Assembly: GCA_002377025.1 (NCBI GenBank)
Contig: DFPA01000021.1
Coordinates: 1 to 21,640, forward strand
Source of the DNA: Patescibacteria group bacterium UBA3527
GTDB taxonomy: Bacteria; Patescibacteriota; Minisyncoccia; Phycocordibacterales; UBA918
DNA length: 21,640 bases
Reading direction: 5' to 3'
Shown here: positions 1 to 7,958 of the stretch, piece after piece
Position numbering within the stretch: position 1 is the first letter of the stretch
Layout: each line of letters opens with the position of its first letter
The notes under the pieces: model-generated
Told to the model about the DNA's origin: nothing
Database searches by the model: none
Seen by the model: the letters and a program-made list of their open reading frames with translations, nothing else
Program-made: the position numbers and the translations under genes

Positions 1-601
1 TGGCTTTTAGGTCTTTGTATTCCAAAATCGGACAAGCTGTTTTGGATAAGCAAAAAGTAACAGCGGTAACAATCCATTCCTTACCCTCCGTGGTCTTAAA
101 AAAAGAGTCGCGGTAACCAAAATGACACTCTTCCCTGCTGAAAATTCTTTCTGTCTGAGTTTTTTTATGAACCGCTTCCACCTCGGTAATGAAACTACTC
201 ACCTCGACTCCGTACGCCCCGACATTTTGAATCGGCACCGCCCCTACAGAGCCCGGAATGGCAGAAAGATTCTCTAATCCCCACCAACCCTCATTCACAG
301 TGCGATACACCAGCCGGTCGAATACTTCACCGGCTCCCACTTTCACGCATATTACGTCCTTAGTGTGTTTCAATACCTCCAGACCGCCGATACAGTTTTT
401 TATCACCAGACCTTCAACACCATCGTCTTTTGCTAAGATATTTGATCCTCCTCCTATAACTGTAATCGGCAGAGCCTGCGAGTTAGCCTCTACGAGAGCA
501 TCTCCTAAAGCCTTTTTTGTATCCACAACGGAGAAGCGTTCGGCCTCTCCTCCGGTTTTGAAAGTGGTGTGTTCAGAAAGTAATTCGCGAGACTTAAACA
601 T
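1..601 (-). CDS. murB: UDP-N-acetylmuramate dehydrogenase (MurB), C-terminus cut by window edge
   Basis: About 200 codons are present, reading from ATG at 601 off the left edge. MurB is a cytosolic FAD enzyme that reduces UDP-GlcNAc-enolpyruvate to UDP-MurNAc with NADPH in peptidoglycan precursor synthesis. The translation shows the FAD-binding signature GGGSNIL near residues 49-55, then SAIPGSVGAVPIQNVGAYGVEV, the best-conserved stretch of the family, and CHFGYRDSFFK, the Tyr-loop motif expected in type I MurB. The catalytic C-terminal domain lies outside the window. The start follows the stop of the upstream O-antigen ligase gene after one nucleotide (TAG-T-ATG), with no Shine-Dalgarno sequence, so translation is probably coupled. 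Placement next to glycan-polymer genes, away from murC and murD in this window, is unusual but not unique. Identification is secure. Confidence 0.95.
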   Translation of the reverse strand, partial: MFKSRELLSEHTTFKTGGEAERFSVVDTKKALGDALVEANSQALPITVIGGGSNILAKDDGVEGLVIKNCIGGLEVLKHTKDVICVKVGAGEVFDRLVYRTVNEGWWGLENLSAIPGSVGAVPIQNVGAYGVEVSSFITEVEAVHKKTQTERIFSREECHFGYRDSFFKTTEGKEWIVTAVTFCLSKTACPILEYKDLKA

Positions 602-602
602 A

Positions 603-2804
603 CTATTGGCAGTTTTCCGTCATATTACGGCCGGCAATGATGTTGTTATTGTAGCAATTTAGGACCAGACGCAACTCGGGTTGAATACTTTGTTCCAACA
701 GATATTCCATCACCGATAACGCTTCCTCTGTTGCACCTACTTGACTCATTAATAACGCCTTATCCAACCATAATTCCAAATTTTGTGGCTCCATTTCTAT
801 TCGTGAATCGAGCATAGAACGAAGCAAGTCAATATCTTTATTTTGTACCGCAAAGGAAAGGGCCATTTCATTTCGTACGAATACTCCCCAAAACTGATCT
901 GACAGTATTTCCCGTGGCGAAACAGTATCATCTTTAACAATCAATGAACCGAGAGAGAGGTTTATTTGAGCATCGCGACTATCGGGATTTAGTGCGTACG
1001 CCTCTTGCATATAGCGATACATGTTATCGAAATCACCGGCAAAGTATTCAGTCCAGGCTTGCTCTATGATAATGTCTATTTTGTTAGGTGATAATTCTCT
1101 TGCTATCTCTATTTGCCTTCTCGCTTCTTCTGTTTGTCCGGCATAGCGATAGAAAACGGATGCAAACAAGTGGAGTCTCGTGTCGCCGGTTTTCTCTTTG
1201 AGAAAACCGGCGACAGCTTCGTGTGTCAGTACGATAGCTTCTTTTTTAACTTCTTCAGGTGTTTCACTGTTAGCAAGGATTCCCTGTGTAGCAAACATGA
1301 GTTGTTCCACAATTTCCTGCTGTACCCTGCCTCCTTTGGCAAGAGCTTCTTCAAAGTAGTACAGCTTGGTTTGTGGGTTGCTACTTGATAACGCGTCTAT
1401 CAAATTGCCTCCGGCCTGTACAAAAGGCGCATTGAGACCAATAGCACTAAATATCAAAACCACCGCCAATACACCGGTCACAACCAAAGAACCGGCACTA
1501 TTCAAAGTAGGCCACCTGCTATAAGCGACATCCTTTGCTACTCGCGAATGTACCAAAGCCAACAAAGTGACGAAGCCAAGATAGCTCGCCAGATTGTCGA
1601 ATACCACCAAATTTTGTACGAAGTAGGCGGCAGTGATGCCAAGAAGCAAGCTCTTCTCTACCACACTGAAGGTATCGCCACGTAGAAAATAATATACAAG
1701 GAAGGAAAAAATACTTAGATAAGAAAGTAATCCAAAGACACCCGCGGCTACCAGCCAATCCAGGAACACGTTGTGCGCCCGATCATACCATCTTTCGACA
1801 TTGGCGAGTTTGGGATCGTAGTATTTATTGAATACATAGTTGAAATTTTCTTGCCCCCAACCCAGCCAAGGTCTTTCTTTTACCCCCGCCAAGGCCACTT
1901 CCCACAGGTCTATCCTGACCGCCAGAGCATCCAGACTGATAGCTGTCGCTCTTTGAAGAATGAGATTTTCTTGTACAAATGACGAATTCTTAGAAATTGC
2001 CAACAAAGAAATAACAATAAATAGTGTCGCAACAATATAGGAGGCAATTTTCTTCACTTGCCTACTTTCGCTCTTGAGAAGAAGGTACAAACTAGACACT
2101 ACCACACCAACTGAAAAACCGATGATCACTCCCCTGGTGGCCGTTTGAACAAGTAAAAATGCAAAAATAGTAATCAGAGTCAAGTAAAAATAACGCCACT
2201 CCCTAAATCGTGACTGAAACAAAAGCCAGGCGGTGAAGAAAATATTGAAAAGCATGTAAACCGCCATGTATGTCGGGTTGCCGAGGGTACCACTTACACG
2301 CCAACCGGTTGTACCTCCACCAACCGTTGTCTGCCATAGCGCAGTCACCACTACGATTGACGCGCTGGCGATAGATAGGTGCAAAAAAATGTCCCACCCG
2401 GAGAGATTCTTGCCCAAAAATTTAAACCTGGTTTCAAAACCCAAAGTGACACTGAGCAAAACAAAGTAAATCACTACATGCACGAGCCCTATAAAGCCCT
2501 CCATTCTTTCAAAGTTGCTCCAAAAACTCTTTGGCGGATATTCACCAAATGTATTGGCTACAAAAAGTACCCCGAGCCATATCAATAGAGAACCTAATAT
2601 CCAACTGAAACGCGGTCGGTATGCTCGACAAAACAAGCAGAGAGCTAAAAGTGCGGTGAACCCGATTTCGGTTAGTACCCTAAACCAGATATTCTTACCC
2701 GTAATATATGGAAAAAATAAATCCGGGCTCACTACTAAAGGTACAAGCAAAACTGTGAAGACAGATATCCACAAAATTGATTCCAAAACAACGCGCAAAT
2801 TCAT
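603..2804 (-). CDS. O-antigen ligase / Wzy-like polymerase with C-terminal TPR region
   Basis: This 733-residue protein has about ten to twelve hydrophobic segments in its first 470 residues and a soluble helical tail. The membrane part carries features of the Wzy_C/WaaL family: SGTLGNPTYMAVYM, ATRGVIIGFSVG, and a large loop with RPWLGWGQENF followed by RAHNVFLDWLVAAG. Members join or polymerise lipid-linked glycans on the outer face of the membrane. The tail, roughly residues 530-700, has TPR-like pairs such as FYRYAGQTEEARRQIEIA and YFAGDFDNMYRYMQEAYAL; this fusion is common in CPR genomes. An in-frame TTG at 2840 would add 12 residues, but ATG at 2804 is preferred because a promoter (TTGAGA-17-TATAGT) ends 7 nt before it. 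Whether it is a ligase, a polymerase or a protein glycosyltransferase cannot be told from sequence. Confidence 0.88.
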   Translation of the reverse strand: MNLRVVLESILWISVFTVLLVPLVVSPDLFFPYITGKNIWFRVLTEIGFTALLALCLFCRAYRPRFSWILGSLLIWLGVLFVANTFGEYPPKSFWSNFERMEGFIGLVHVVIYFVLLSVTLGFETRFKFLGKNLSGWDIFLHLSIASASIVVVTALWQTTVGGGTTGWRVSGTLGNPTYMAVYMLFNIFFTAWLLFQSRFREWRYFYLTLITIFAFLLVQTATRGVIIGFSVGVVVSSLYLLLKSESRQVKKIASYIVATLFIVISLLAISKNSSFVQENLILQRATAISLDALAVRIDLWEVALAGVKERPWLGWGQENFNYVFNKYYDPKLANVERWYDRAHNVFLDWLVAAGVFGLLSYLSIFSFLVYYFLRGDTFSVVEKSLLLGITAAYFVQNLVVFDNLASYLGFVTLLALVHSRVAKDVAYSRWPTLNSAGSLVVTGVLAVVLIFSAIGLNAPFVQAGGNLIDALSSSNPQTKLYYFEEALAKGGRVQQEIVEQLMFATQGILANSETPEEVKKEAIVLTHEAVAGFLKEKTGDTRLHLFASVFYRYAGQTEEARRQIEIARELSPNKIDIIIEQAWTEYFAGDFDNMYRYMQEAYALNPDSRDAQINLSLGSLIVKDDTVSPREILSDQFWGVFVRNEMALSFAVQNKDIDLLRSMLDSRIEMEPQNLELWLDKALLMSQVGATEEALSVMEYLLEQSIQPELRLVLNCYNNNIIAGRNMTENCQ
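1181..1215. repeat. Perfect 16-bp inverted repeat, 3-nt loop, inside the O-antigen ligase gene
   Basis: TGTCGCCGGTTTTCTC (1181-1196), loop TTT, then its exact reverse complement (1200-1215). It encodes part of the TPR region (around AGFLKEKTGDTR). A 16-bp perfect arm with a tiny loop is not expected by chance in 21.6 kb. It could form a stable mRNA hairpin within the coding sequence. Confidence 0.9.
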
Positions 2805-2811
2805 CTCTGGC

Positions 2812-2840
2812 ACTATATCACGCAGTGGTAGCGGTCTCAA
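2812..2840 (-). promoter_or_regulatory. Promoter of the O-antigen ligase-murB unit (leaderless geometry)
   Basis: On the minus strand TTGAGA (2840-2835), a 17-nt spacer and TATAGT (2817-2812) are followed by 7 nt and ATG at 2804. Both hexamers match the sigma-70 consensus at 5 of 6 bases. The -35 box lies inside the left arm of the 20-bp palindrome at 2828-2870. Transcription starting about 7 nt after the -10 would begin at or next to the ATG. Confidence 0.65.
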
Positions 2841-2870
2841 ATTGGACTTTGTCCAATTTGAGACCGCTAC
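2828..2870. repeat. Perfect 20-bp inverted repeat, 3-nt loop, between glycosyltransferase and ligase genes
   Basis: GTAGCGGTCTCAAATTGGAC at 2828-2847, loop TTT, exact reverse complement at 2851-2870. The glycosyltransferase stop codon (2867-2869) lies in one arm and the -35 box of the next gene (2835-2840) in the other. No T-run follows on either strand, so it is not a canonical intrinsic terminator. It could be a transcript-end stem or an operator; the sequence does not decide. Confidence 0.85.
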
Positions 2871-4198
2871 TTAGATTCTTCACCAACAAACAAAACCTGC
2901 TCAATACTGTTGGCGAGAGCTTCAAAATAAGCACCCTCGTCCTCGTGAATTCTGTCACTGGTCAAATTGCGAGAACGCTTGCGAAAGCGTGTGCGTAATG
3001 CCGGATTATTGAGAAAATCGTTTATTTTACTCGTTAAACAATAGGAATCGTGTGGTTCACACATAAAAGCTGAATCGCCCTCTACAAACAAATCGTTACG
3101 AATGTCCGTTTCGTAAGCCACTATTGGTAGTTCCGCACCCACTGCTCGGAGTATATGTTCCTCGCTAGCGGCGGAAGTACCGGCTTCAATAAACAAATCA
3201 GCTGTCTTGTAGTATGAAATGATATCGTCTTTACCGGTGACAAAAACAACATTTTTCTGTAAGTTAAGAATTTTAACTTTTTCCTCAAAGAGTTCCTTAG
3301 CCGGACCATCACCCAAAATAACGAGGCCAATCCTGGGGCTCGACATAAAATACCGAGCGGCAGTAATCACATCGTGAATATTACTATCAGCCACCAATTC
3401 CCCCTCAGCCAACATAATAAATTTGTATTGGGGATATTTTTCGTGTACGTTGAAGGCAATGGCACTGTCTTTGTAGGCATTTAGATTGTAGTAGTGCGGA
3501 AGCACAGACACATCTTTCGCTTTCTTGTACCTCTCCTTAAGACTTTTCTCGATACCTTCACTACCAGCTCTTAAACTATGCACTCCTTTAAGGACTTTCT
3601 CGGCCATATCTTGCAGTTCGACATTGCGCTTATCCTTCTGCAACCACAGTGTATTGAAAGGATTTATCAAGACATGTATTTGTAATGGTCTTTTGATCTT
3701 CTTTGCAATATATTTACCTACCATTCCGGCTACAAAAGGATCCCGTGCCACTACCAAGTCTGGTCGAATAGCACCATTAAATACCAAATTTTCCCTCACC
3801 ACTCTTAGAGCGGCTCGCTTTAGAAAGAAGCTATAAGGGCTATGTACTTTGTATATCCAGATATTTCCGGTGAGTCTGGTAACTGATTCTTTACCTTTAC
3901 CTAAAACCGGGAGTACTATGTGAATTTCATCAAAAACCTTACTGAGAGAGAAATAATACTTTTGTTCCGGTGAGTCGGCTACGAGAATGTTTGTTTCACC
4001 ACTAACAAAGAGTGCCCGTGAACGTACTCTTTCCTCAGCTATTTCCAAAAGAGGTGCCTCTTCCACCGCATCTTCTACCCTCTTCGCCGGCACCTTTTCC
4101 CGCAACAGGTCGTTAACCGTCTCTTCCGACAAAACATGCTCCAGGGACTTAGCCGCTTTCTCTTGTTCGTTAGTCCAATTATCACCACTGCTATTCAT
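2867..4198 (-). CDS. GT4-like family glycosyltransferase
   Basis: This protein of about 443 residues looks like a GT-B fold transferase that adds a sugar from a nucleotide donor to a membrane-linked glycan. The C-terminal donor half is recognisable: IGLVILGDGPAKELFEEKV, then LNLQKNVVFVTG, then a segment ending GAELPIVAYET, and VEGDSAFMCEPHD. At the site of the family's E-x7-E motif the sequence reads AASEEHILRAVGAELP, so both expected glutamates appear replaced (A/S and R); donor use may differ. The start is set at ATG 4198 because a perfect TATAAT (4211-4206) ends 7 nt upstream of it; a GTG at 4219 would put that -10 box inside the gene. It diverges from the flippase gene and is followed by the 20-bp palindrome. 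Sugar specificity is unknown. Confidence 0.82.
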   Translation of the reverse strand: MNSSGDNWTNEQEKAAKSLEHVLSEETVNDLLREKVPAKRVEDAVEEAPLLEIAEERVRSRALFVSGETNILVADSPEQKYYFSLSKVFDEIHIVLPVLGKGKESVTRLTGNIWIYKVHSPYSFFLKRAALRVVRENLVFNGAIRPDLVVARDPFVAGMVGKYIAKKIKRPLQIHVLINPFNTLWLQKDKRNVELQDMAEKVLKGVHSLRAGSEGIEKSLKERYKKAKDVSVLPHYYNLNAYKDSAIAFNVHEKYPQYKFIMLAEGELVADSNIHDVITAARYFMSSPRIGLVILGDGPAKELFEEKVKILNLQKNVVFVTGKDDIISYYKTADLFIEAGTSAASEEHILRAVGAELPIVAYETDIRNDLFVEGDSAFMCEPHDSYCLTSKINDFLNNPALRTRFRKRSRNLTSDRIHEDEGAYFEALANSIEQVLFVGEESK

Positions 4199-4205
4199 AG
4201 CCATC

Positions 4206-4211
4206 ATTATA
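4206..4211 (-). promoter_or_regulatory. -10 box for the GT4-like gene, leaderless geometry
   Basis: TATAAT on the minus strand (4211-4206), then 7 nt, then ATG at 4198. No convincing -35 hexamer is visible 16-18 nt further upstream. The geometry matches other first genes in this window and decides the start codon. Confidence 0.55.
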
Positions 4212-4238
4212 ACTTTCACTAACTTCTATTACGGGTTG

Positions 4239-4267
4239 TTTCCACTGAAGTAAAAAAAGTCTATGAT
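4239..4267 (+). promoter_or_regulatory. Promoter of the flippase gene, leaderless geometry
   Basis: TTTCCA (4239-4244), a 17-nt spacer and TATGAT (4262-4267), then 6 nt (GTATTC) and ATG at 4274. The -10 matches 5 of 6 consensus bases and the -35 matches 4 of 6. There is no SD sequence. Confidence 0.55.
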
Positions 4268-4273
4268 GTATTC

Positions 4274-5530
4274 ATGGCGATTTTGCGACAGCTCAATAGT
4301 TACCTGAGTAAAAAAATAGGAACGGATACGAGCTATATTTTTCGTCACGGTAGTTGGTTGTATGGGTTGCAACTTTTTGCTGCTCTTAGTGGTTTTGTTA
4401 TCTCTCTGGCATTAACCACATACCTTACAGTGGAAGAATTCGGGAGTTATCGAATGACACTGTCAGTACTGGCTATAGTCACTATATTCACCTTACCTGG
4501 AGTAAGCGTAGCTATTGTGCGTAGCGTAGCACAAGGCAAACAACTAAATTTCTCGAAACTGACCAAGTCTATAATGCTATGGTCACTGTTGGGCACATTG
4601 GTTGCAGCCAGTGCCTCTTTTTATTACTTCTACGTTGGCAATTGGCTTTTGGGTAGTGCGTTGCTGATCATAGCTCTCATACTACCTATGTCAGAGGGTT
4701 TTAGTATCTATGTACCGTACCTTAGAGGCAAAAAAGAGTTTGGGCGATCCAGTGTGAGGCAAGGAGTGGTCAGACTGATACAGACGACCGCCGTAATCAT
4801 AACCGCCATCATAACCGCCAACTGGGTACTGTGCTTACTGGCTCTATTGTTAAGCAAGACTTTGGTAGATCTTTATTTCTATTACTACACTTTTGATACC
4901 AAAGCTCTAAAGAAAGAGCCGGAAACCGATGAAGTGCTAACTTACGGAAAAAAACTAACTTTTACAAACGCCGTTGTCATGCTGAGTGAGCAACTGGATA
5001 AACTTTTTATATGGCACTACATTGGAGCATCTACCTTAGCTTATTACTCTATAGCACAAATCATTCCCAATACTTTAGCCGGTTTTTCCAATCTTATACC
5101 TCAGCTGGCCTTACCGAAATTCGCCAACCGCAATTGGAGTAATCGACACGAACAAAGTCTATTATTAAACAAAATCAAAAAAGCCAGCTTGGCGCTAGCT
5201 CTTTATTACTTCATTTACTTGCAGGTCATACCGGTATTCATCAAATTCGTTTTTCCTGATTACACAGAATCTATACCAGCTGCTTATATCACCGGACTGG
5301 TGGTAATTTTCACTCCAATCCAAAACCTTTTGAAACAAGTTTTTTATGCCAGTGGCAAGGCGCGTATTACCTACCAAATCGCTTGGTTTGAGTTAATCTC
5401 TCTGGGAATACTTATGCTAAGTTACATGTGGTACGGCAGTAACTCTCTCGTACTATTTGCCTTGCTGATTCCGGTTAAACAACTGTTGGGTATAGGATGT
5501 AGTATATGGTTCTTGCGTTACAGACTATAA
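4274..5530 (+). CDS. Wzx-like polysaccharide flippase (MOP superfamily)
   Basis: This 418-residue protein is almost entirely transmembrane, with about twelve hydrophobic helices and only short loops, the usual size and shape for the polysaccharide_synt/MATE-like exporters that flip undecaprenyl-linked oligosaccharides. Typical traits are the N-terminal LYGLQLFAALSGFVISLALT, EEFGSYRMTLSVLAI (family consensus: YG.Y), a central LTFTNAVVMLSEQLDKLFI and the following GASTLAYYSIAQIIP. It is the only glycan gene besides the GT2 at 9616 on the plus strand. It diverges from the GT4-like gene over a 75-bp promoter region and converges with the methyltransferase at 5548 across 17 nt. It probably exports the glycan built by the neighbouring transferases, before the O-antigen ligase/polymerase acts. 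The precise lipid-linked substrate is unknown. Confidence 0.9.
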   Translation: MAILRQLNSYLSKKIGTDTSYIFRHGSWLYGLQLFAALSGFVISLALTTYLTVEEFGSYRMTLSVLAIVTIFTLPGVSVAIVRSVAQGKQLNFSKLTKSIMLWSLLGTLVAASASFYYFYVGNWLLGSALLIIALILPMSEGFSIYVPYLRGKKEFGRSSVRQGVVRLIQTTAVIITAIITANWVLCLLALLLSKTLVDLYFYYYTFDTKALKKEPETDEVLTYGKKLTFTNAVVMLSEQLDKLFIWHYIGASTLAYYSIAQIIPNTLAGFSNLIPQLALPKFANRNWSNRHEQSLLLNKIKKASLALALYYFIYLQVIPVFIKFVFPDYTESIPAAYITGLVVIFTPIQNLLKQVFYASGKARITYQIAWFELISLGILMLSYMWYGSNSLVLFALLIPVKQLLGIGCSIWFLRYRL

Positions 5531-5547
5531 CTTAAGTACCAAGATAT

Positions 5548-6309
5548 TTATTTAGAGTTAGATATTAAGCGTCGAACCTTTTGGTAAATAGGCGAAATAT
5601 ATTGCTTTTTGATGTACCAAAGTGGCCCGCGTACAATTTGAGATTTTAAAGAAGTATCGAAGTATTCGCCACCAGTCAGATCGTGAAATACAAACTCTTT
5701 CTGTCCGTGTACCGGCGGTTTTACGAGTAAAAACTGCCAATGTGGAAGGCCGTACAATTCAGCATCCATACTTTTGGCAAAATATACAACCCAGGGAAAA
5801 ATCGGTGAAGGTTCAAACTTAAGTGGCATTTGAAAGATGGTCGTACCGAAATCATCCCCTCCGATAAAACCTCCCGGTTTCACTTTGGGATACCATTTGA
5901 TCATGTCTATGGTGATTCCTTCCAGAGTATGATCACCGTCAATGTAAATAAAGTCGAGAGATTCGTCGGGTATTTGGTCGATGACTTCTTGTGTGGTACC
6001 ACGCATTACCACCCTTTTGTCCGCAAAAGCATCGGTACGACGTAAAGTTTCTTTATAGTAAGAATCAAAAGTATCATCGGAGACATTCGCCACTTCATTG
6101 TACTGCCCCACCAAATGCCGCCAAGGATCGACCATTGTGTAGGTTTTAATATGTGTGCAATGGCGAAGTATTTTCTCGGCAAAAACTCCTCTAAATACAC
6201 CGACTTCAGCCACGACTTCACTTTGTGAATATGTTATAAACTCCTGCCAAAATTCAAATCTATTGGTAGTTTGATTGGCTATTCTTTGTACGGATGCAAA
6301 ATCAATCAT
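5548..6309 (-). CDS. Class I SAM-dependent methyltransferase (Methyltransf_24-like), copy A
   Basis: This 253-residue protein has Rossmann methyltransferase motifs. Motif I is VAEVGVFRGVFA (residues 33-44), followed by MVDPWRH near 59-65, FIYIDGDHTLEG at 120-131 and PGGFIGGDDF at 145-154. The IDGDH plus GGxxGGDD pairing is typical of small methyltransferases in polysaccharide and antibiotic clusters. It probably transfers a methyl group from SAM to a sugar of the exported glycan; the acceptor is unknown. It follows the Caps_synth-type gene at 6313 after 3 nt and ends the minus-strand run. It is a paralogue of the gene at 7154-7903; a 140-bp central block is identical at the DNA level while the flanks have diverged. 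No SD precedes the ATG. Confidence 0.85.
   Translation of the reverse strand: MIDFASVQRIANQTTNRFEFWQEFITYSQSEVVAEVGVFRGVFAEKILRHCTHIKTYTMVDPWRHLVGQYNEVANVSDDTFDSYYKETLRRTDAFADKRVVMRGTTQEVIDQIPDESLDFIYIDGDHTLEGITIDMIKWYPKVKPGGFIGGDDFGTTIFQMPLKFEPSPIFPWVVYFAKSMDAELYGLPHWQFLLVKPPVHGQKEFVFHDLTGGEYFDTSLKSQIVRGPLWYIKKQYISPIYQKVRRLISNSK
5849..5988. repeat. 140-bp block identical to 7440-7579
   Basis: Every base matches the block at 7440-7579 (direct repeat, offset 1591). It encodes the EVIDQIPDES through GGDDF catalytic core of both methyltransferases. Sequence on either side differs clearly, apart from a further identical stretch of about 25 bp near 5776. This suggests gene conversion rather than simple recent duplication. 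Confidence 0.95.
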
Positions 6310-6312
6310 AAT

Positions 6313-7149
6313 TTAAGATAATGTAGATACCTCGCTAAGATACTTGCTTACTAAGTAGCTGTAGACTGTATCACCTTGATAAATGTCTTTGTGATGATTC
6401 CATTTAAGCTTATGGAAGCCAAACTTATATTCATCTATCTGCTTTTTTATTTCATCGGAAAGCTCTCTATCTATACCCACTTCCCACAGCCACGAAGGAC
6501 CTTCGTAAGGCAGTGCTGGCACCGCATCCAGTTCTTGCCGAAACAAAGTATTTTGTCGATACAAGTATGTAAATAAATATGTGGGCCAGGCATAAGGATA
6601 AAGACCGAAAAATCTTTTATTGATCCACAGTAACTGAAACATTTTTTCGGGAAATAGCTTACCTAAAAACACATGGTAGAGTTTGTGATATATTCGAGAC
6701 ATAAAAATCGGTACTGTCGGCCCTTGCAACAAGAAACGATCGGCAGTTTTTTGCCAAATGTTCATTATCGTATTCTCTTCATCAGCATATATAAACCAAA
6801 TGGGTATAATTTGCTGAGAATGGTCTCTATGAAAGGCAAAGAATCCGCTTGGACTCGCATCCGGTAACCACGCATTTAAAGATAGCGTACAAAAAGTTGT
6901 CGCATCGACCCAAACTCCGCCCTGTTGGTTTAGTAAATGTAGGCGCAAAATATCTGATTTGGCCTGTATTCTCAATCGAGAAAAAGGAATATCAGGTGGT
7001 AGCGTTACATAGTTTTTATATGAATCGTTGTCCAAAAAAACCACCTCCCAATCAGGATTACGGGCAACCCATGATTGATAACAATCCTTGACTATTCTAG
7101 GTGCAAGTTCATAACCCTGAAACCAAGTAAACCAAATTTTTTTAGTCAT
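6313..7149 (-). CDS. Caps_synth-type glycosyltransferase (capsular polysaccharide synthesis family), copy A
   Basis: This 278-residue protein begins TKKIWFTWFQGYELAPRIVK and has NPDWEVVFLD (31-40), SDILRLHLL (65-73) and GGVWVDA (77-83), then LNAWL. These match the PF05704-type capsular synthesis proteins, related to the Och1/DXD sugar-transferase group. In that group the SDxxR and GGxWxDA stretch holds the metal and nucleotide-sugar site; here the DXD is VDA. It most likely acts at the cytosolic membrane face on a lipid-linked glycan. It starts 4 nt after the methyltransferase stop at 7154 and runs to within 3 nt of the next start, so it is part of one transcript. A paralogue lies at 8734-9594. 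Sugar and linkage are unknown. Confidence 0.82.
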   Translation of the reverse strand: MTKKIWFTWFQGYELAPRIVKDCYQSWVARNPDWEVVFLDNDSYKNYVTLPPDIPFSRLRIQAKSDILRLHLLNQQGGVWVDATTFCTLSLNAWLPDASPSGFFAFHRDHSQQIIPIWFIYADEENTIMNIWQKTADRFLLQGPTVPIFMSRIYHKLYHVFLGKLFPEKMFQLLWINKRFFGLYPYAWPTYLFTYLYRQNTLFRQELDAVPALPYEGPSWLWEVGIDRELSDEIKKQIDEYKFGFHKLKWNHHKDIYQGDTVYSYLVSKYLSEVSTLS

Positions 7150-7153
7150 AAAA

Positions 7154-7903
7154 TTAAGTAGCCTTCATGAGATTTTTGACTCTAAGATACAAAGGTTTAA
7201 TATAAGCTTTTACCAAATACCACCATAATCCCCTTACTACTTTTGACCGTATTGATATGTCTTCATACTCTCCTCCGGTTAAATCGGTAAAAGAATACTC
7301 TTCATCGACAGTCTTTTGCATAACAAACTGTCCCGACAAACCGAACAACGGTTCGTTCATTGCCTTAGCAAAATATACAACCCAGGGAAAAACTAATACG
7401 GGCTCACTTTTAAAAGTGTGTGGGAATATTGAGGGTGAAAAATCATCCCCTCCGATAAAACCTCCCGGTTTCACTTTGGGATACCATTTGATCATGTCTA
7501 TGGTGATTCCTTCCAGAGTATGATCACCGTCAATGTAAATAAAGTCGAGAGATTCGTCGGGTATTTGGTCGATGACTTCGCTAGTTGTACCGCGTAAGAT
7601 CTGCACCTTATGCTTGGCAAATTCGACTTTTGCGACAGCCTCATCATAAATCTTTTGAAACTCATCGTCGCTTACATTTGCCAAGTCGTTATAACCATTA
7701 TCTATATGACGCCAAGGATCAATCATGTAGTAAGTTTCAATGCTTTTACAATCGGTCAGCAGGCGCGCAGAAAAATTACCATATCTTATACCGACTTCAG
7801 CTACTTTTTTGCAATCAAATTGAGTAACAAATTGAGACCAAAAAGCCAACCTTTCTTGGTTGCTATTCATTATAGAAGATAGTTTGTCTTTCAGATCTGA
7901 CAT
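7154..7903 (-). CDS. Class I SAM-dependent methyltransferase (Methyltransf_24-like), copy B
   Basis: This 249-residue paralogue of the gene at 5548-6309 has motif I VAEVGIRYGNFSARLL (about 34-49), YMIDPWRH (59-66), FIYIDGDHTLEG and PGGFIGGDDF. The shared central core is identical in DNA to copy A over 140 bp; the N- and C-terminal parts are clearly diverged, so substrate choice may differ. It probably methylates a glycan residue. It lies between the sulfotransferase (55-nt gap, the largest in this run) and a Caps_synth-type gene (4-nt gap). The gap at 7904-7958 shows no clear promoter and no SD before the ATG, so co-transcription with 8744 and 9594 is likely. Confidence 0.85.
   Translation of the reverse strand: MSDLKDKLSSIMNSNQERLAFWSQFVTQFDCKKVAEVGIRYGNFSARLLTDCKSIETYYMIDPWRHIDNGYNDLANVSDDEFQKIYDEAVAKVEFAKHKVQILRGTTSEVIDQIPDESLDFIYIDGDHTLEGITIDMIKWYPKVKPGGFIGGDDFSPSIFPHTFKSEPVLVFPWVVYFAKAMNEPLFGLSGQFVMQKTVDEEYSFTDLTGGEYEDISIRSKVVRGLWWYLVKAYIKPLYLRVKNLMKAT
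7440..7579. repeat. 140-bp block identical to 5849-5988
   Basis: Second copy of the identical methyltransferase core block. Divergence begins immediately at both ends (for example ATGACTTCG here and ATGACTTCT in the other copy). Confidence 0.95.
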
Positions 7904-7958
7904 GGCTAAATGTTGTTCTGGGATAGATTTTGTCTCTCAATTTTACCTCGTCTGCGCG

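Noticed and set aside
258..662. Plus-strand 134-codon frame opposite murB
   Set aside because: Antisense to a secure MurB; no family resemblance.
2805..2840. TTG at 2840 as the start of the O-antigen ligase
   Set aside because: It would place the start within the -35 box and the palindrome; ATG 2804 has a properly placed -10.
2515..2874. Plus-strand 119-codon frame opposite the O-antigen ligase
   Set aside because: Antisense shadow of a clear membrane-protein gene; its composition is not protein-like and no start signal is present.
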